Origin: Acidimicrobiaceae bacterium
Lineage (GTDB): Bacteria > Actinomycetota > Acidimicrobiia > Acidimicrobiales > RAAP-2
Length of the DNA: 64,000 nucleotides
Direction: 5' to 3'
Assembly (NCBI GenBank): GCA_027449885.1
Contig: DAIDKS010000019.1
Location: forward strand, 1 to 64,000
Shown in pieces: positions 32,584 through 41,566 of the stretch. Under the pieces are notes generated by a model. That model was not told the origin of the DNA. It did no database searches and saw nothing but the letters and a program-made list of their open reading frames with translations. Position 1 is the first letter of the stretch; every line of letters starts with the position of its first letter. Both the position numbers and the translations under genes were made by a program.

Positions 32584-33564
32584 GTGTTCCCCATCGATCG
32601 CCCGCGGCGTCTGCGGCGCACCGCCGCGCTGCGGCGCCTCGTCGCCGAGGCCACCCTGGATCCCGGCGACCTTATCGCCCCCCTCTTCGTCGCCGAGGGC
32701 CTCGACGCGCCACGTCCGATCGTCTCGCTGCCCGGTCAGGCCCAGCACACGATCGACTCCCTGCGACGGGAGGTCACCGAGCTCGCCCGGCGCGGCGTCG
32801 GCGGCGTGATCCTCTTCGGCGTGCCCGCGCGCAAGGACGCCGTGGGCTCGGGGGCCTACGACCCCGAGGGCATCGTCCAGGTGGCCCTGCGGGCCCTGCG
32901 CGACGACCACGGCGACGACGTCGTGGTCATGGCCGACCTCTGTCTCGACGAGTACACGGATCACGGGCACTGCGGCGTGCTCGCGTCGGACGGCACCGTC
33001 GACAACGACGCGACCCTGCCCCTCTACGCCCGGGCGGCCGTGGCCCAGGCCCGCGCCGGGGCGGCCGTCGTCGCCCCGAGCGGGATGATGGACGGCCAGG
33101 TGGGCGCGATTCGCGCGGGCCTCGACGAGGCGGGATTCGCCGACACGGTGATCATGTCCTACAGCACGAAGTACGCGAGCGGCCTCTACGGTCCCTTCCG
33201 TGAGGCCGTCGACGTCGAGATCGCCGGGGGCGGGGATCGCCGCGGGTACCAGCAGGACTACCGCAACCGACGCGAGGGCACCCGCGAGGCCCGTCTCGAC
33301 GTCGCCGAGGGGGCCGACATCGTGATGGTGAAGCCGGCCATGACCTACCTCGACGTCCTCGCCGACCTGCGTCGCGAGGTCGACGTCCCCCTCGCCGCCT
33401 ACCACGTGAGCGGCGAGTACGCCATGGTGAAGGCGGCGGCCGAGCGGGGCTGGATCGACGGGCCGGCCGTCGCGCTCGAGCAGATCACGGCCGTCCGGCG
33501 GGCCGGGGCCGACATCGTCCTCACGTACTTCGCCCGGGAGCTCGCGGAGGTGCTGGGCTCGTGA
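32584..33564 (+). CDS. hemB: Delta-aminolevulinic acid dehydratase
   Basis: A 326-residue porphobilinogen synthase. The two substrate Schiff-base lysines are K196 (SYSTKYASG) and K250 (VMVKPAMTY). The metal loop reads DLCLDEYTDHGHCG, with C120 and C130 kept and D122 in place of the middle zinc cysteine, an intermediate between zinc and magnesium forms. It condenses two aminolevulinates. The stop overlaps the hemL start by 4 nt (GTGA). Confidence 0.95.
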   Translation: MFPIDRPRRLRRTAALRRLVAEATLDPGDLIAPLFVAEGLDAPRPIVSLPGQAQHTIDSLRREVTELARRGVGGVILFGVPARKDAVGSGAYDPEGIVQVALRALRDDHGDDVVVMADLCLDEYTDHGHCGVLASDGTVDNDATLPLYARAAVAQARAGAAVVAPSGMMDGQVGAIRAGLDEAGFADTVIMSYSTKYASGLYGPFREAVDVEIAGGGDRRGYQQDYRNRREGTREARLDVAEGADIVMVKPAMTYLDVLADLRREVDVPLAAYHVSGEYAMVKAAAERGWIDGPAVALEQITAVRRAGADIVLTYFARELAEVLGS

Positions 33565-34835
33565 GCACCAACGCGGACTGGTTCGAGCGGGCGCGACGCG
33601 TCATCCCCGGCGGGGTCGACTCCCCGGTGCGGTCGTTCCGCTCGGTCGGCGGGACCCCCTACACGGTCGCCTCGGGCGAGGGGGCCTACGTGACCGACGT
33701 GGAGGGACGGCGCTACATCGACTTCGTCCAGTCCTACGGGGCCTCCCTGCTCGGTCACGCGCACCCCGCCGTGCGCGCGGCGCTGCACGAGGCCCTCGAC
33801 CGGGGGACGACCTTCGGCGCCCCGACGCCCGGCGAGGTCCTCCTCGCGGAGGCGATGACCGAGCGCGTCCCCGGTCTCGAGCAGGTGCGCCTCGTCTCCT
33901 CGGGTACCGAGGCGGTGATGAGCGCGGTGCGCCTGGCGCGCGGGGCGACGGGACGGCGCCGGGTCGTGAAGTTCGACGGCTGCTACCACGGCCACTCCGA
34001 CGGGCTGCTCGTGGCCGGTGGCTCGGGCGTCGCCCAGCTGGGCCTCCCCGGCTCGGCGGGGGTGACCGACGGGGCCGTCGCCGACACCGTGGTCGCGCCC
34101 TACAACGTCGTCCCCGACCTCGACGAGACCGTGGCGGCCGTCGTGGTCGAGCCCGTCGCCGCCAACATGAACCTCGTCGCTCCCGAGCCCGGGTTCCTCG
34201 AGGGGCTGCGCGCGGCCTGCGACCGGGTCGGGGCGCTGCTCGTCTTCGACGAGGTAATCACCGGCTTCCGACTCGGACCGGCCGGGGCCTCGGGCCACTA
34301 CGACGTGCGACCCGATCTCTGGACCTTCGGCAAGGTGATCGGCGGGGGACTGCCGGTCGGCGCCTTCGGAGGGTCGCGTGAGGTCATGGCGCACCTCGCG
34401 CCCCTCGGCCCCGTGTACCAGGCCGGCACGCTCTCCGGGAACCCGCTGGCGACGGCCGCCGGGGCCACCGTGCTCTCGCTCGTGGGTCCCGCCGACTACG
34501 CGGAGCTCGCCGCGCGCGTCGGGCGCTTCGCCGCCGAGCTCGAGGCGGCCGTGACGTCCGCCGGACTCGCCGCGCGGGTCCCGGTCGTCGGGCCCCTCAC
34601 CGGGCTCTACGTCGCTCGGGAGCCCTTCGCGACCCCCCGCAACGTCGACGAGGTGCGGGCCGTCGTCGAGTCCGACGTCTACCCGGCCTTCTTCCACGCC
34701 CTCCTGCGTCGCGGGGTGGCCCTCGCCCCCGGGGCCTACGAGATCCTCTTCCCCTCCCTGGCCCACCGCGAGGCGGAGTACGCGCGTACCGTGGAGGCGG
34801 CCGCGGAGGCGGCCGCGGAGGTGGCGCGGGGATGA
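33561..34835 (+). CDS. hemL: Glutamate-1-semialdehyde aminomutase
   Basis: A 424-residue PLP enzyme that converts glutamate-1-semialdehyde to 5-aminolevulinate. The PLP lysine is K258 in LWTFGKVIGGGLPVGAFGG; GGVDSPVRSFRSVGG and SSGTEAVMSAVRLAR are also diagnostic, as is the flexible-loop region after GGSG. Together with hemA it completes the C5 route. An ATGA overlap couples it to the following unknown membrane protein. Confidence 0.95.
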   Translation: MSTNADWFERARRVIPGGVDSPVRSFRSVGGTPYTVASGEGAYVTDVEGRRYIDFVQSYGASLLGHAHPAVRAALHEALDRGTTFGAPTPGEVLLAEAMTERVPGLEQVRLVSSGTEAVMSAVRLARGATGRRRVVKFDGCYHGHSDGLLVAGGSGVAQLGLPGSAGVTDGAVADTVVAPYNVVPDLDETVAAVVVEPVAANMNLVAPEPGFLEGLRAACDRVGALLVFDEVITGFRLGPAGASGHYDVRPDLWTFGKVIGGGLPVGAFGGSREVMAHLAPLGPVYQAGTLSGNPLATAAGATVLSLVGPADYAELAARVGRFAAELEAAVTSAGLAARVPVVGPLTGLYVAREPFATPRNVDEVRAVVESDVYPAFFHALLRRGVALAPGAYEILFPSLAHREAEYARTVEAAAEAAAEVARG

Positions 34836-35917
34836 CGCCCCTGCACAGTGAGGGGTGGACGGTCCGACCGAGCGTGACGCCCGGTGGGCCGACCTCGCCG
34901 GTCACGCTCGTCGCCGACGACGAGGGGCTCACCCAGGTCGTCGGGATCCACCCCGAGACCTTCGAGACGCCCTGGGCGGTCGTCGCCGACCTGCGTCTCA
35001 CGCGCCGGGGACGTCGACTCACGCTCGAGGCGCACGTGGGGGAGCGCGACGTCCGCTGGCGGCGTCGCGACCTCGACGACTTCGAGGAGTGGCGCGAGGT
35101 CGTCCTCGCCCACGGGGGCCTGGTGCGGCGTCGGCCGGCGCGGGTCGGGGTCGTCGCGGTAGCGGCCGCGGTCGTCCTCGCCTCTCTCGGGGGGGTGCTC
35201 GCCGCCGTGCTCGGCGGGCGCGTCAACCCGAAGGTCGAGCGACGCGACGCGACGAACGCCAACCTGACCCTGGCCGACCTTCCGGCGGGGTGGGGGACGA
35301 CGGCGGGGGGCTACCTCGCCTATCTGGTGCCCCCGGCCGGCGAGGTGGTCACCTCGACCTCGTCGACGGTCGCCGGGACCGACGTGGTGGGTGAGGCCGT
35401 GGCCTCCCTGTTCCAGCGCTGCCTCGGTGTGAGCAACGCCGCCGACCGCGTCTTCGGCGAGGCCGGCCAGCTGCCCGACTACCAGGTGAGCTCGGCCGTC
35501 TTCCACGTGACGACGCCCTACGAGACCGAGGTCGCGACGACCTCGCAGTACTACCGGACGACCTCGATGGTGAGCCGTGACGTCGCCGAGATGTCCCGCC
35601 ACGGCTTCGGGGCCTGCTTCGCCCAGGCCAACGCGACCGCCCTGCTCTACAACTACGCGAGCGACACCACGCCGCCGTCCGGGGCCCAGTCCTGGACCCC
35701 CGTCACGTACGCCCGCGGCTGGGCGCGCGGGGGCGTCGTGCCGGTCGACCTTCCCGGCGTCGAGGGGAACTACTCCCTCGCCGTGGCCGTCGTCGCGAGC
35801 GGCCACTACGAGGTCACCCTCACCGCGCTGGTGCCGTCGTGGCCCGCCGCGCAGCCCCTGCTCAATCGACTCGTGGGGACGCTCAAGTCCCGGCTCGCCG
35901 GCGGCTCGGCGGCCTGA
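34832..35917 (+). CDS. Membrane-anchored protein of unknown function
   Basis: A 361-residue protein I do not recognise, coupled to hemL by a 4-nt overlap. Residues 1-105 form a charged cytoplasmic domain, a single membrane helix follows at about 107-128 (GVVAVAAAVVLASLGGVLAAVLGG), and the 230-residue remainder is probably outside, with the paired cysteines CLGV and FGACFAQ. The outer part is rich in Thr, Ser and aromatic residues and resembles actinobacterial lipoprotein-like or sensor-type extracytoplasmic domains. No catalytic motif is visible. The link to heme synthesis is only positional. Confidence 0.8.
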   Translation: MTPLHSEGWTVRPSVTPGGPTSPVTLVADDEGLTQVVGIHPETFETPWAVVADLRLTRRGRRLTLEAHVGERDVRWRRRDLDDFEEWREVVLAHGGLVRRRPARVGVVAVAAAVVLASLGGVLAAVLGGRVNPKVERRDATNANLTLADLPAGWGTTAGGYLAYLVPPAGEVVTSTSSTVAGTDVVGEAVASLFQRCLGVSNAADRVFGEAGQLPDYQVSSAVFHVTTPYETEVATTSQYYRTTSMVSRDVAEMSRHGFGACFAQANATALLYNYASDTTPPSGAQSWTPVTYARGWARGGVVPVDLPGVEGNYSLAVAVVASGHYEVTLTALVPSWPAAQPLLNRLVGTLKSRLAGGSAA

Positions 35918-35929
35918 TCAGCCGCCGGC
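35897..35929. terminator. Bidirectional terminator over two stops
   Basis: GCCGGCGGCT (35897-35906) pairs perfectly with AGCCGCCGGC (35920-35929) around a 13-nt loop. The stop codons of the two convergent genes (35915-35917 and 35918-35920) lie in the loop and at the foot of the right arm, so one hairpin can end both transcripts. Confidence 0.7.
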
Positions 35930-36700
35930 CAGCGAGACGACGAGGTCGGTCGCGAAGCCGGCGAGGAGGCCCGCCGCGATCCCCACGTAGACGGTGGTCG
36001 CGTGGCGCGAGCGGCCCAGGACGAAGAGGATCTGCCCCACCACGTAGACGATCGACCCTCCGGCGAGCGACAGGAAGAGGATCCGCAGCGCCGTCGAGGT
36101 CGCCACCCATCCGACGAGGGTCCCGATCGTGGTCGGCCCGCCGCCGATGAGGGCCGCCAGCGCGAGGAATCCCCAGCCCGGGCGACGCTCGGCGCCGGCG
36201 AGGGGACTCACGATCCCGAAGCCCTCGGTGGCGTTGTGCAGGGCGAAGCCGACGACGAGCACCGTCGAGAGCCCGAGGGCGCCGCTGCGGGCCGACGCCC
36301 CGATGGCGAGGCCCTCGCCGAAGTTGTGCAGGCCGATGCCCGAGGCGATCATCAGGCTCAGCTCCCGCGCGCTCGGAGTGGCGTTCCCCCGTCGGGTGCG
36401 CCGACCGACCAGCACGAGGGCGAGCAGCCCGACGGCCGTCCCCACGAGCAGCAGGGCGACGTAGAGGACGGCGCGACCCGGGTGGCCCGCGCCGCGGTGC
36501 ACGGCGGCGAGGGCGTCCTGGACCGGGGCGAGCGCGTTGGCGAAGACGTCGACCACGAGGAAGATCAGCACGCCGACGGCGAGGGCGCTCAGCAGGGCCC
36601 GCAGCCGCTCGGCCGGGTGGCGCAGCCGGCCCACCGGCAGGCCGAGCACGATGGTCGCGCCGGCGACGAAGCCGAGGACGAGCGTGCGCGCCAGCGACAT
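35918..36700 (-). CDS. ZIP-family metal transporter
   Basis: A 260-residue membrane protein with about eight helices. The metal-path motifs are intact: HNFGEGLAIG in the fourth-helix region and HNATEGFGI in the next. The family moves zinc, iron or manganese into the cytoplasm. The loop before the fourth helix (GRRTRRGNATPS) is short and lacks the His-rich cluster seen in some ZIPs. ATG 36700 overlaps the upstream reductase stop by 1 nt (TGATG), so the two are coupled. Substrate choice is unknown. Confidence 0.92.
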   Translation of the reverse strand: MSLARTLVLGFVAGATIVLGLPVGRLRHPAERLRALLSALAVGVLIFLVVDVFANALAPVQDALAAVHRGAGHPGRAVLYVALLLVGTAVGLLALVLVGRRTRRGNATPSARELSLMIASGIGLHNFGEGLAIGASARSGALGLSTVLVVGFALHNATEGFGIVSPLAGAERRPGWGFLALAALIGGGPTTIGTLVGWVATSTALRILFLSLAGGSIVYVVGQILFVLGRSRHATTVYVGIAAGLLAGFATDLVVSLAGG

Positions 36701-38028
36701 CAGTCGTCGTCGCGGCCGGCCCCGAGGAGCCGGCTGAGGGCCCGCTCGGGCACGATCTCGCTGAGGCGGGCGAGTCCGCGGTAGGCGGCCTCGCCCGGGC
36801 CGCGGCCCGAGGGGCTCATGAGGTTCGCCATCACCACGAGCACCTCGCGCATGACGGGCTCGACGCGCATGCCCAGTCCGACGCAGGCGGCGAGGATCCG
36901 CGGCTCGGAGATGAGGCGGACGAAGGCCCGCGCCACGCGGTAGTACTCGCCGTAGGCGTCGTCGAGGCGCTGCTCGTAGAGGGAGAGGCGCGCCAGGTCG
37001 CCCCCGGCCAGGGCCTCGCCGATCGCGCCCGCGGCGAGGCGACCGGTCTCGTAGCCGTAGGCGATGCCCTCGCCGTTGAAGGGGTTGATGGCCGCCGCCG
37101 CGTCGCCGACCACGAGGGTGTTGGGGCCGACGTGGGGCCCGCGGGCGAGTCCCATGGGGAGCCGCCCGCCCGTCGGCGCGCCGAGCGAGGTCTCCGGGGT
37201 GAGGCCCCAGGCCTCGCCGATCTGGGCGACGAAGTAGTCCTGCAGCTTGGTGGTGTTGACGCCCTTCCAGGCGCCGTCGGTGGAGAGGAGGCCGACCCCG
37301 ACGTTGACGCGCCCGTCGCCCAGGGGGAAGATCCAGCCGTAGCCCGGCACCACGGTGCCCGAGGGGTCACGGATGTCGAGGTGGGACTCGATCCAGGGCT
37401 CGCGGCTGCGCTCGCTGTGGTAGTAACCGCGCAGGGCCATGCCCATCGGCCACTGCCGGTTGCGGGTGACCCCGAGCTCGCGGCCGAGGCGCGAGTTCTG
37501 CCCGTCGGCGACGACGACGACGCGGGCGCGCAGCTCGCGCGTCGCCCCCGTCGCCTTGTCCTTCACGACGACGCCCGCGGCACCGCGCAGCCCGCCCGCG
37601 GTCGGGGCCGAGGGCTCGAGGAGGGCGGTCGCCTCGGTCCCGGTGAGGACGGTGGCGCCGTGCGCGGCGGCGTGATCGGCGACCAGGCCGTCCAGGTCGA
37701 AGCGGGTGATCGTGTAGCCGTAGTGCGGGAAGACGGGGTGCTCGGGCCACTGCATCTCGAGCGAGGCCCCGAAGCCGAACGCGCGCAGTCCCTCGTAGCG
37801 GTGACCCTTCGCGGCGACCGCCGACTCGAGGCCCATGGCCGCGAGCTGGTGGACCGAGCGCGGGGTGAGACCGTCGCCGCAGGTCTTCTCGCGCGGGTAG
37901 GTCTTGCGCTCGACGAGCGTCACCGACCAGCCCGCGGCGGCGAGCCAGTAGGCGCACGACGCCCCCGAGGGGCCACCTCCCACGATGACGACGTCGGTGG
38001 TCGAGTTGGGGTCCGCGGCGTTCGACAC
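36700..38028 (-). CDS. Geranylgeranyl-reductase-family flavoprotein
   Basis: A 442-residue FAD enzyme. The FAD motif VVIVGGGPSGASCAYWLA, the family motif RKTYPREKTCGDGLTPRSV and the second dinucleotide motif VVGDAAAAINPFNGEGIAYG identify a geranylgeranyl-reductase-type oxidoreductase. A MenJ-like role, saturating an isoprene unit of menaquinone, is likely. In Streptomyces, a gene of this family also lies beside nuoA, which fits a quinone function. GTG 38028 is chosen because a TAGGCT box stands 7 nt upstream on the minus strand. A role in lipid saturation is the alternative. Confidence 0.9.
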   Translation of the reverse strand: MSNAADPNSTTDVVIVGGGPSGASCAYWLAAAGWSVTLVERKTYPREKTCGDGLTPRSVHQLAAMGLESAVAAKGHRYEGLRAFGFGASLEMQWPEHPVFPHYGYTITRFDLDGLVADHAAAHGATVLTGTEATALLEPSAPTAGGLRGAAGVVVKDKATGATRELRARVVVVADGQNSRLGRELGVTRNRQWPMGMALRGYYHSERSREPWIESHLDIRDPSGTVVPGYGWIFPLGDGRVNVGVGLLSTDGAWKGVNTTKLQDYFVAQIGEAWGLTPETSLGAPTGGRLPMGLARGPHVGPNTLVVGDAAAAINPFNGEGIAYGYETGRLAAGAIGEALAGGDLARLSLYEQRLDDAYGEYYRVARAFVRLISEPRILAACVGLGMRVEPVMREVLVVMANLMSPSGRGPGEAAYRGLARLSEIVPERALSRLLGAGRDDD

Positions 38029-38035
38029 GGGACGC

Positions 38036-38041
38036 AGCCTA
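38036..38041 (-). promoter_or_regulatory. -10-like TAGGCT for the reductase
   Basis: On the minus strand TAGGCT (38041 to 38036) stands 7 nt before GTG 38028. The 71-bp gap up to nuoA thus carries divergent promoters. TAGAAA at 38092-38097 on the plus strand is the best -10 candidate for nuo, and if used it would start the mRNA close to the in-frame GTG at 38106 rather than at ATG 38100. Confidence 0.45.
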
Positions 38042-38099
38042 GGCCGGTGACGATTCGCTCGATCACGAACAATCGGCCCACCGCGGTCTGGTAGAAAGT

Positions 38100-38549
38100 A
38101 TGGACGTGGACCAGTACCTCCCCATACTGGGACTTCTTGTGCTCGGCGTGCTGTTCGCGTCCGGCTCGTTTGTCGCGTCGGCCCTGTTGGCCCCGCACAA
38201 GCGGCCCACGGACGCGAAGACCGCACCCTACGAGTGCGGGATCGTCCCCGAGTACGAGCCGCCCCAGCGCTTCCCCGTGCGCTTCTACCTCGTGGCGATG
38301 ATCTTCGTGATCTTCGACATCGAAGTGGTCTTCATGTACCCCTTCGCGGTCGTGTTCCGCCAGCTGGGCCTCTTCGGCCTGATCGAGGTGCTGGCCTTCT
38401 CGCTCACGGTGTTCGCGGCGCTGATCTTCCTCGTCAGCGAGGGCGCCCTCTCCTGGGGGCCGGCGAAGCACCTGGCGAAGGGCATGCCCGCGCGCACCAG
38501 CTCGTCGACCATCGTGCGCATCGGCGTCGACGCGGGGCGGGCGGCGTAG
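38100..38549 (+). CDS. nuoA: NADH dehydrogenase subunit A
   Basis: A 149-residue, three-helix subunit of complex [39 protein letters not shown] is partly shown by its pieces YECGI and FDIEVVF, the conserved cysteine loop and acidic helix of NuoA. The first gene of a complete 14-gene nuo operon. ATG 38100 is the conventional start; GTG 38106 is possible if the TAGAAA box gives a leaderless mRNA. The C-terminal tail after 118 is longer than usual and basic. Confidence 0.94.
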   Translation: MDVDQYLPILGLLVLGVLFASGSFVASALLAPHKRPTDAKTAPYECGIVPEYEPPQRFPVRFYLVAMIFVIFDIEVVFMYPFAVVFRQLGLFGLIEVLAFSLTVFAALIFLVSEGALSWGPAKHLAKGMPARTSSSTIVRIGVDAGRAA

Positions 38550-39112
38550 TGGCGCTCGAAGACCTCCAGCACAACTTCCTGACCGGCCGTCTCGAGGACC
38601 TGGTGCGCTGGGCGCGTCGGGCCTCCGTCTGGCCGGCCACCTTCGGGCTCGCCTGCTGCGCCATCGAGATGATGGCGAGCGGCGCCGCCGACTTCGACCT
38701 CGCCCGCTTCGGGATGGAGGTGTTCCGCAACTCGCCGCGCCAGGCCGACCTCATGATCGTGGCCGGGCGCGTGAGCCAGAAGATGGCCCCGGTCCTGCGT
38801 CAGGTCTACGACCAGATGATGGAGCCCAAGTGGGTCCTCTCGATGGGCGTGTGCGCCTCGACCGGCGGACTGTTCAACAACTACGCGATCGTCCAGGGCG
38901 TCGACCAGATCGTTCCGGTCGACGTCTACGCGCCGGGGTGCCCGCCGAGCCCCGAGACGCTGATGCACGCGATCCTGACGCTGCACGAGCAGATCCGCAC
39001 CGGCGAGATCATGAAGCGTCGCGCCACCGGCAATCCGGTCCACCTCGACCACGCGGAGAGCCCCTGGACGCCCGAGGTCCCGGTGGCGGTACGACTGGGG
39101 ACGCCCAAGTGA
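38549..39112 (+). CDS. nuoB: NADH dehydrogenase subunit B
   Basis: A 187-residue iron-sulfur subunit holding cluster N2, the last before quinone. The ligands are in [11 protein letters not shown] (adjacent cysteines), [10 protein letters not shown] and [11 protein letters not shown]. The GTG start overlaps the nuoA stop by 1 nt (TAGTG). Its stop overlaps nuoC. Confidence 0.96.
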   Translation: MALEDLQHNFLTGRLEDLVRWARRASVWPATFGLACCAIEMMASGAADFDLARFGMEVFRNSPRQADLMIVAGRVSQKMAPVLRQVYDQMMEPKWVLSMGVCASTGGLFNNYAIVQGVDQIVPVDVYAPGCPPSPETLMHAILTLHEQIRTGEIMKRRATGNPVHLDHAESPWTPEVPVAVRLGTPK

Positions 39113-39600
39113 TGGAGCTGCCCGCCGACGCTCCTGCCGTCATCACCGCCGACGCCCTGCGCGCCGACCTCGGGTGCTTCCCGACCCGCGAGCAGTACCA
39201 CGACCTCGTCGCCGCGTTCAAGGCCGACGGCTTCGAGGTCTGCGCCGACCTCTGCGCGGTGGACTACCTCGAGCACGCGGAGCGCGCGGTGCCCGAGGGC
39301 GTCACGCCGACCCGGTTCGAGGTCGTCGTCAACCTCCTGTCGATGTCCCGCCGCGAGCGCGTGCGCATTCGCGTCCAGGCCGGCGACGTCGAGCCCGAGG
39401 TCGACTCGCTGTTCGACCTCTATCCCGGCAGCGAGGCCATGGAGCGCGAGGCCTTCGACCTCCTGGGCGTGATCTTCCGGGGCCACCCCGACCTCACGCG
39501 CATCCTCATGCCCGAGGACTGGGAGGGCCACCCGCTGCGCAAGGACTACGGGACCGGCCGGGTGCCCGTGCAATTCAAGGAAGCGCCAGGTCCCCGATGA
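39112..39600 (+). CDS. nuoC: NADH dehydrogenase subunit C
   Basis: A 162-residue 30-kDa subunit of the peripheral arm, not fused to NuoD. The conserved C-terminal block is present: FDLYPGSEAMEREAFDLLGV, FRGHPDLTRILMPEDWEGHPLRKDY. ATG 39112 overlaps the nuoB stop by 1 nt; its TGA overlaps nuoD by 4 nt. Confidence 0.95.
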   Translation: MELPADAPAVITADALRADLGCFPTREQYHDLVAAFKADGFEVCADLCAVDYLEHAERAVPEGVTPTRFEVVVNLLSMSRRERVRIRVQAGDVEPEVDSLFDLYPGSEAMEREAFDLLGVIFRGHPDLTRILMPEDWEGHPLRKDYGTGRVPVQFKEAPGPR

Positions 39601-40949
39601 GCGAGCCCACGGTACGCACCGCCGAGCGCCTCGAGGCGCTCACCGCCGAGACGAGCGAGGGCCCCCAGGAGCTCCAGCGCCGCGAGGCCACGCCGGCGAG
39701 CGAGCTCGGCCGCGAGGTCGGCTCGGTCGTCCGCATCGGCGACGCGCCCTTCAACCCCGACGACGTCGACTACGAGCGGGCCGACGACGAGACGATGATC
39801 ATCAACATGGGTCCGTCGCACCCGTCGACCCACGGCGTGCTGCGGATCATGCTCGAGCTCGACGGTGAGATCGTGCTGCGCGCGAAGCCGGTCATCGGCT
39901 ACTTGCACACCGGCATGGAGAAGACCGGCGAGATGCTGAGCTACGTCCAGGGGGCGACGAACGTCACCCGCATGGACTACCTGAGCCCGGTCATCAACGA
40001 GCTCTCGTACTCGATGGCCGTCGAGGCCCTCCTCGGGATCGAGGTCCCGGAGCGGGCCGTGTGGATCCGGATGATGATGAGCGAGCTCAACCGCATCAGC
40101 TCGCACCTCGTCTGGATGGCCACCAACGGCATGGACCTCGGGTCCACGTCGATGATGATCTACGGGTTCCGCGAGCGCGAGCTCATCCTCGCCTTCTTCG
40201 AGAAGACCGCGGGCCTGCGTCTCAACCTCAACTACGTGCGTCCCGGCGGCGTCGCCGCCGACCTGCCCGACGGCTGGGAGGACGACGTCGAGGTCATCTG
40301 CGACACGATCTACGAGCGCACCTTCGAGTACGACGAGCTGCTCACCGGCCAGCCCATCTTCCGCCAGCGCATGGTGGGCGTGGCGCCGATCTCGGCCGAG
40401 GAGGCCCTGGCGCTCGGGGTCACGGGTCCGCTCCTGCGATCGACGGGCGTGCCGTGGGACCTGCGACGGACGATGCCGTACCTCGCCTACGACCAGGTCG
40501 ACTTCGACGTCATCGTCGGGACGTACGGTGACAACTTCGACCGCTACGCGATCCGCCTGAACGAGATCCGCGAGTCGGTCCGGATCATCCGCCAGTGCCT
40601 CGAGCGCATGCCCGCCGGCGACTACCGCAGCCAGGACCCCAAGGTGACGCCGCCGCCGCGCGCGCGCATCGGCGAGTCCATGGAGGCGCTGATCCACCAC
40701 TTCAAGCTGTTCACCGAGGGCTTCCACGTTCCCGCGGGCGAGGTGTACTCGGCCGTCGAGTCCCCCCGCGGCGAGCACGGCTGCTACATCGTGAGCGACG
40801 GGGGGCCCAAGCCCTACCGGATGCACGTGCGCGCCCCGAGCTTCGTGAACCTGCAGGCCATCCCGCTGCTCATGCGCGGCGCCTCGATGGCCGACGCCAT
40901 CACCGTGATCTCGACGGTGGACCCGATCATGGGAGAGGTAGACCGATGA
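39597..40949 (+). CDS. nuoD: NADH dehydrogenase subunit D
   Basis: A 450-residue 49-kDa subunit that forms the quinone pocket with NuoB. MGPSHPSTHGVLRIMLELDGE has the conserved HxxxH-type histidine and IGYLHTGMEK follows. The N-terminal 60 residues are an acidic, charged extension rich in Glu and not needed for the core fold. VSDGGPKPYRMHVRAPSF is typical. An ATGA overlap couples it to nuoC. Confidence 0.96.
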   Translation: MSEPTVRTAERLEALTAETSEGPQELQRREATPASELGREVGSVVRIGDAPFNPDDVDYERADDETMIINMGPSHPSTHGVLRIMLELDGEIVLRAKPVIGYLHTGMEKTGEMLSYVQGATNVTRMDYLSPVINELSYSMAVEALLGIEVPERAVWIRMMMSELNRISSHLVWMATNGMDLGSTSMMIYGFRERELILAFFEKTAGLRLNLNYVRPGGVAADLPDGWEDDVEVICDTIYERTFEYDELLTGQPIFRQRMVGVAPISAEEALALGVTGPLLRSTGVPWDLRRTMPYLAYDQVDFDVIVGTYGDNFDRYAIRLNEIRESVRIIRQCLERMPAGDYRSQDPKVTPPPRARIGESMEALIHHFKLFTEGFHVPAGEVYSAVESPRGEHGCYIVSDGGPKPYRMHVRAPSFVNLQAIPLLMRGASMADAITVISTVDPIMGEVDR

Positions 40950-41566
40950 GTCATTTCCGCGCAGACGTGCGCCAGCGGGCCGAGGAGCTCGTGGCGCTCT
41001 ACCCGCGCCGGCGCTCCGCCATGCTGCCGATGCTGCACCTGGCCCAGGAGCAGGACGGGTACGTGACCGACGGAGCGATCGAGGAGATCGCCGAGCTGAC
41101 CGGGACGACCCCGGCCGAGGTCCGCGGGACCGCCGCCTTCTATGACATGTTCCACCTCGAGCCGGTCGGTCGCTACGTGGTGGGCGTCTGCACCAACGTC
41201 GCCTGCCTGCTGGCCGGCGGCGAGGACCTCCTCGAGCACGCCAGCCGCACCCTCGGCTGCGCGGTCGGCGGCACGAGCGAGGACGGCCTGTTCACCCTCG
41301 AGGAGACCGAGTGCCTGGCCGACTGCAACATCGCGCCCGTCGTCCAGGTCAACCACCGCTACGTCCGCACGACGACCCCCGAGGCCCTCGACCAGCTGGT
41401 CACCGACCTGCGGGCCGGACGTCTCGACGCCGACGTGCCGCCCCACGGGACCCTGATCCGCGTGCGGCGCAACGGCGGCCTGCGCGTGGAGCGCGAGGAG
41501 CTGAGCGCCGAGCGCGCCGCGGCGCGAGCCGCGCGCGACGCCCGGGCGGCGACGGAGGCGAAGTAA
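40946..41566 (+). CDS. nuoE: NADH dehydrogenase subunit E
   Basis: A 206-residue thioredoxin-like subunit with the [2Fe-2S] cluster N1a. Ligands are CTNVAC and CLADC. The C-terminal 45 residues form a charged Ala/Arg/Glu tail (SAERAAARAARDARAATEAK), an extension beyond the ordinary fold. It overlaps nuoD by 4 nt. Confidence 0.95.
   Translation: MSHFRADVRQRAEELVALYPRRRSAMLPMLHLAQEQDGYVTDGAIEEIAELTGTTPAEVRGTAAFYDMFHLEPVGRYVVGVCTNVACLLAGGEDLLEHASRTLGCAVGGTSEDGLFTLEETECLADCNIAPVVQVNHRYVRTTTPEALDQLVTDLRAGRLDADVPPHGTLIRVRRNGGLRVEREELSAERAAARAARDARAATEAK

Noticed and set aside
38041-38099. Possible Rex site near nuoA (GATCACGAACAATCGG region)
   Set aside because: Only one loose half-site; no inverted repeat fitting the Rex consensus.
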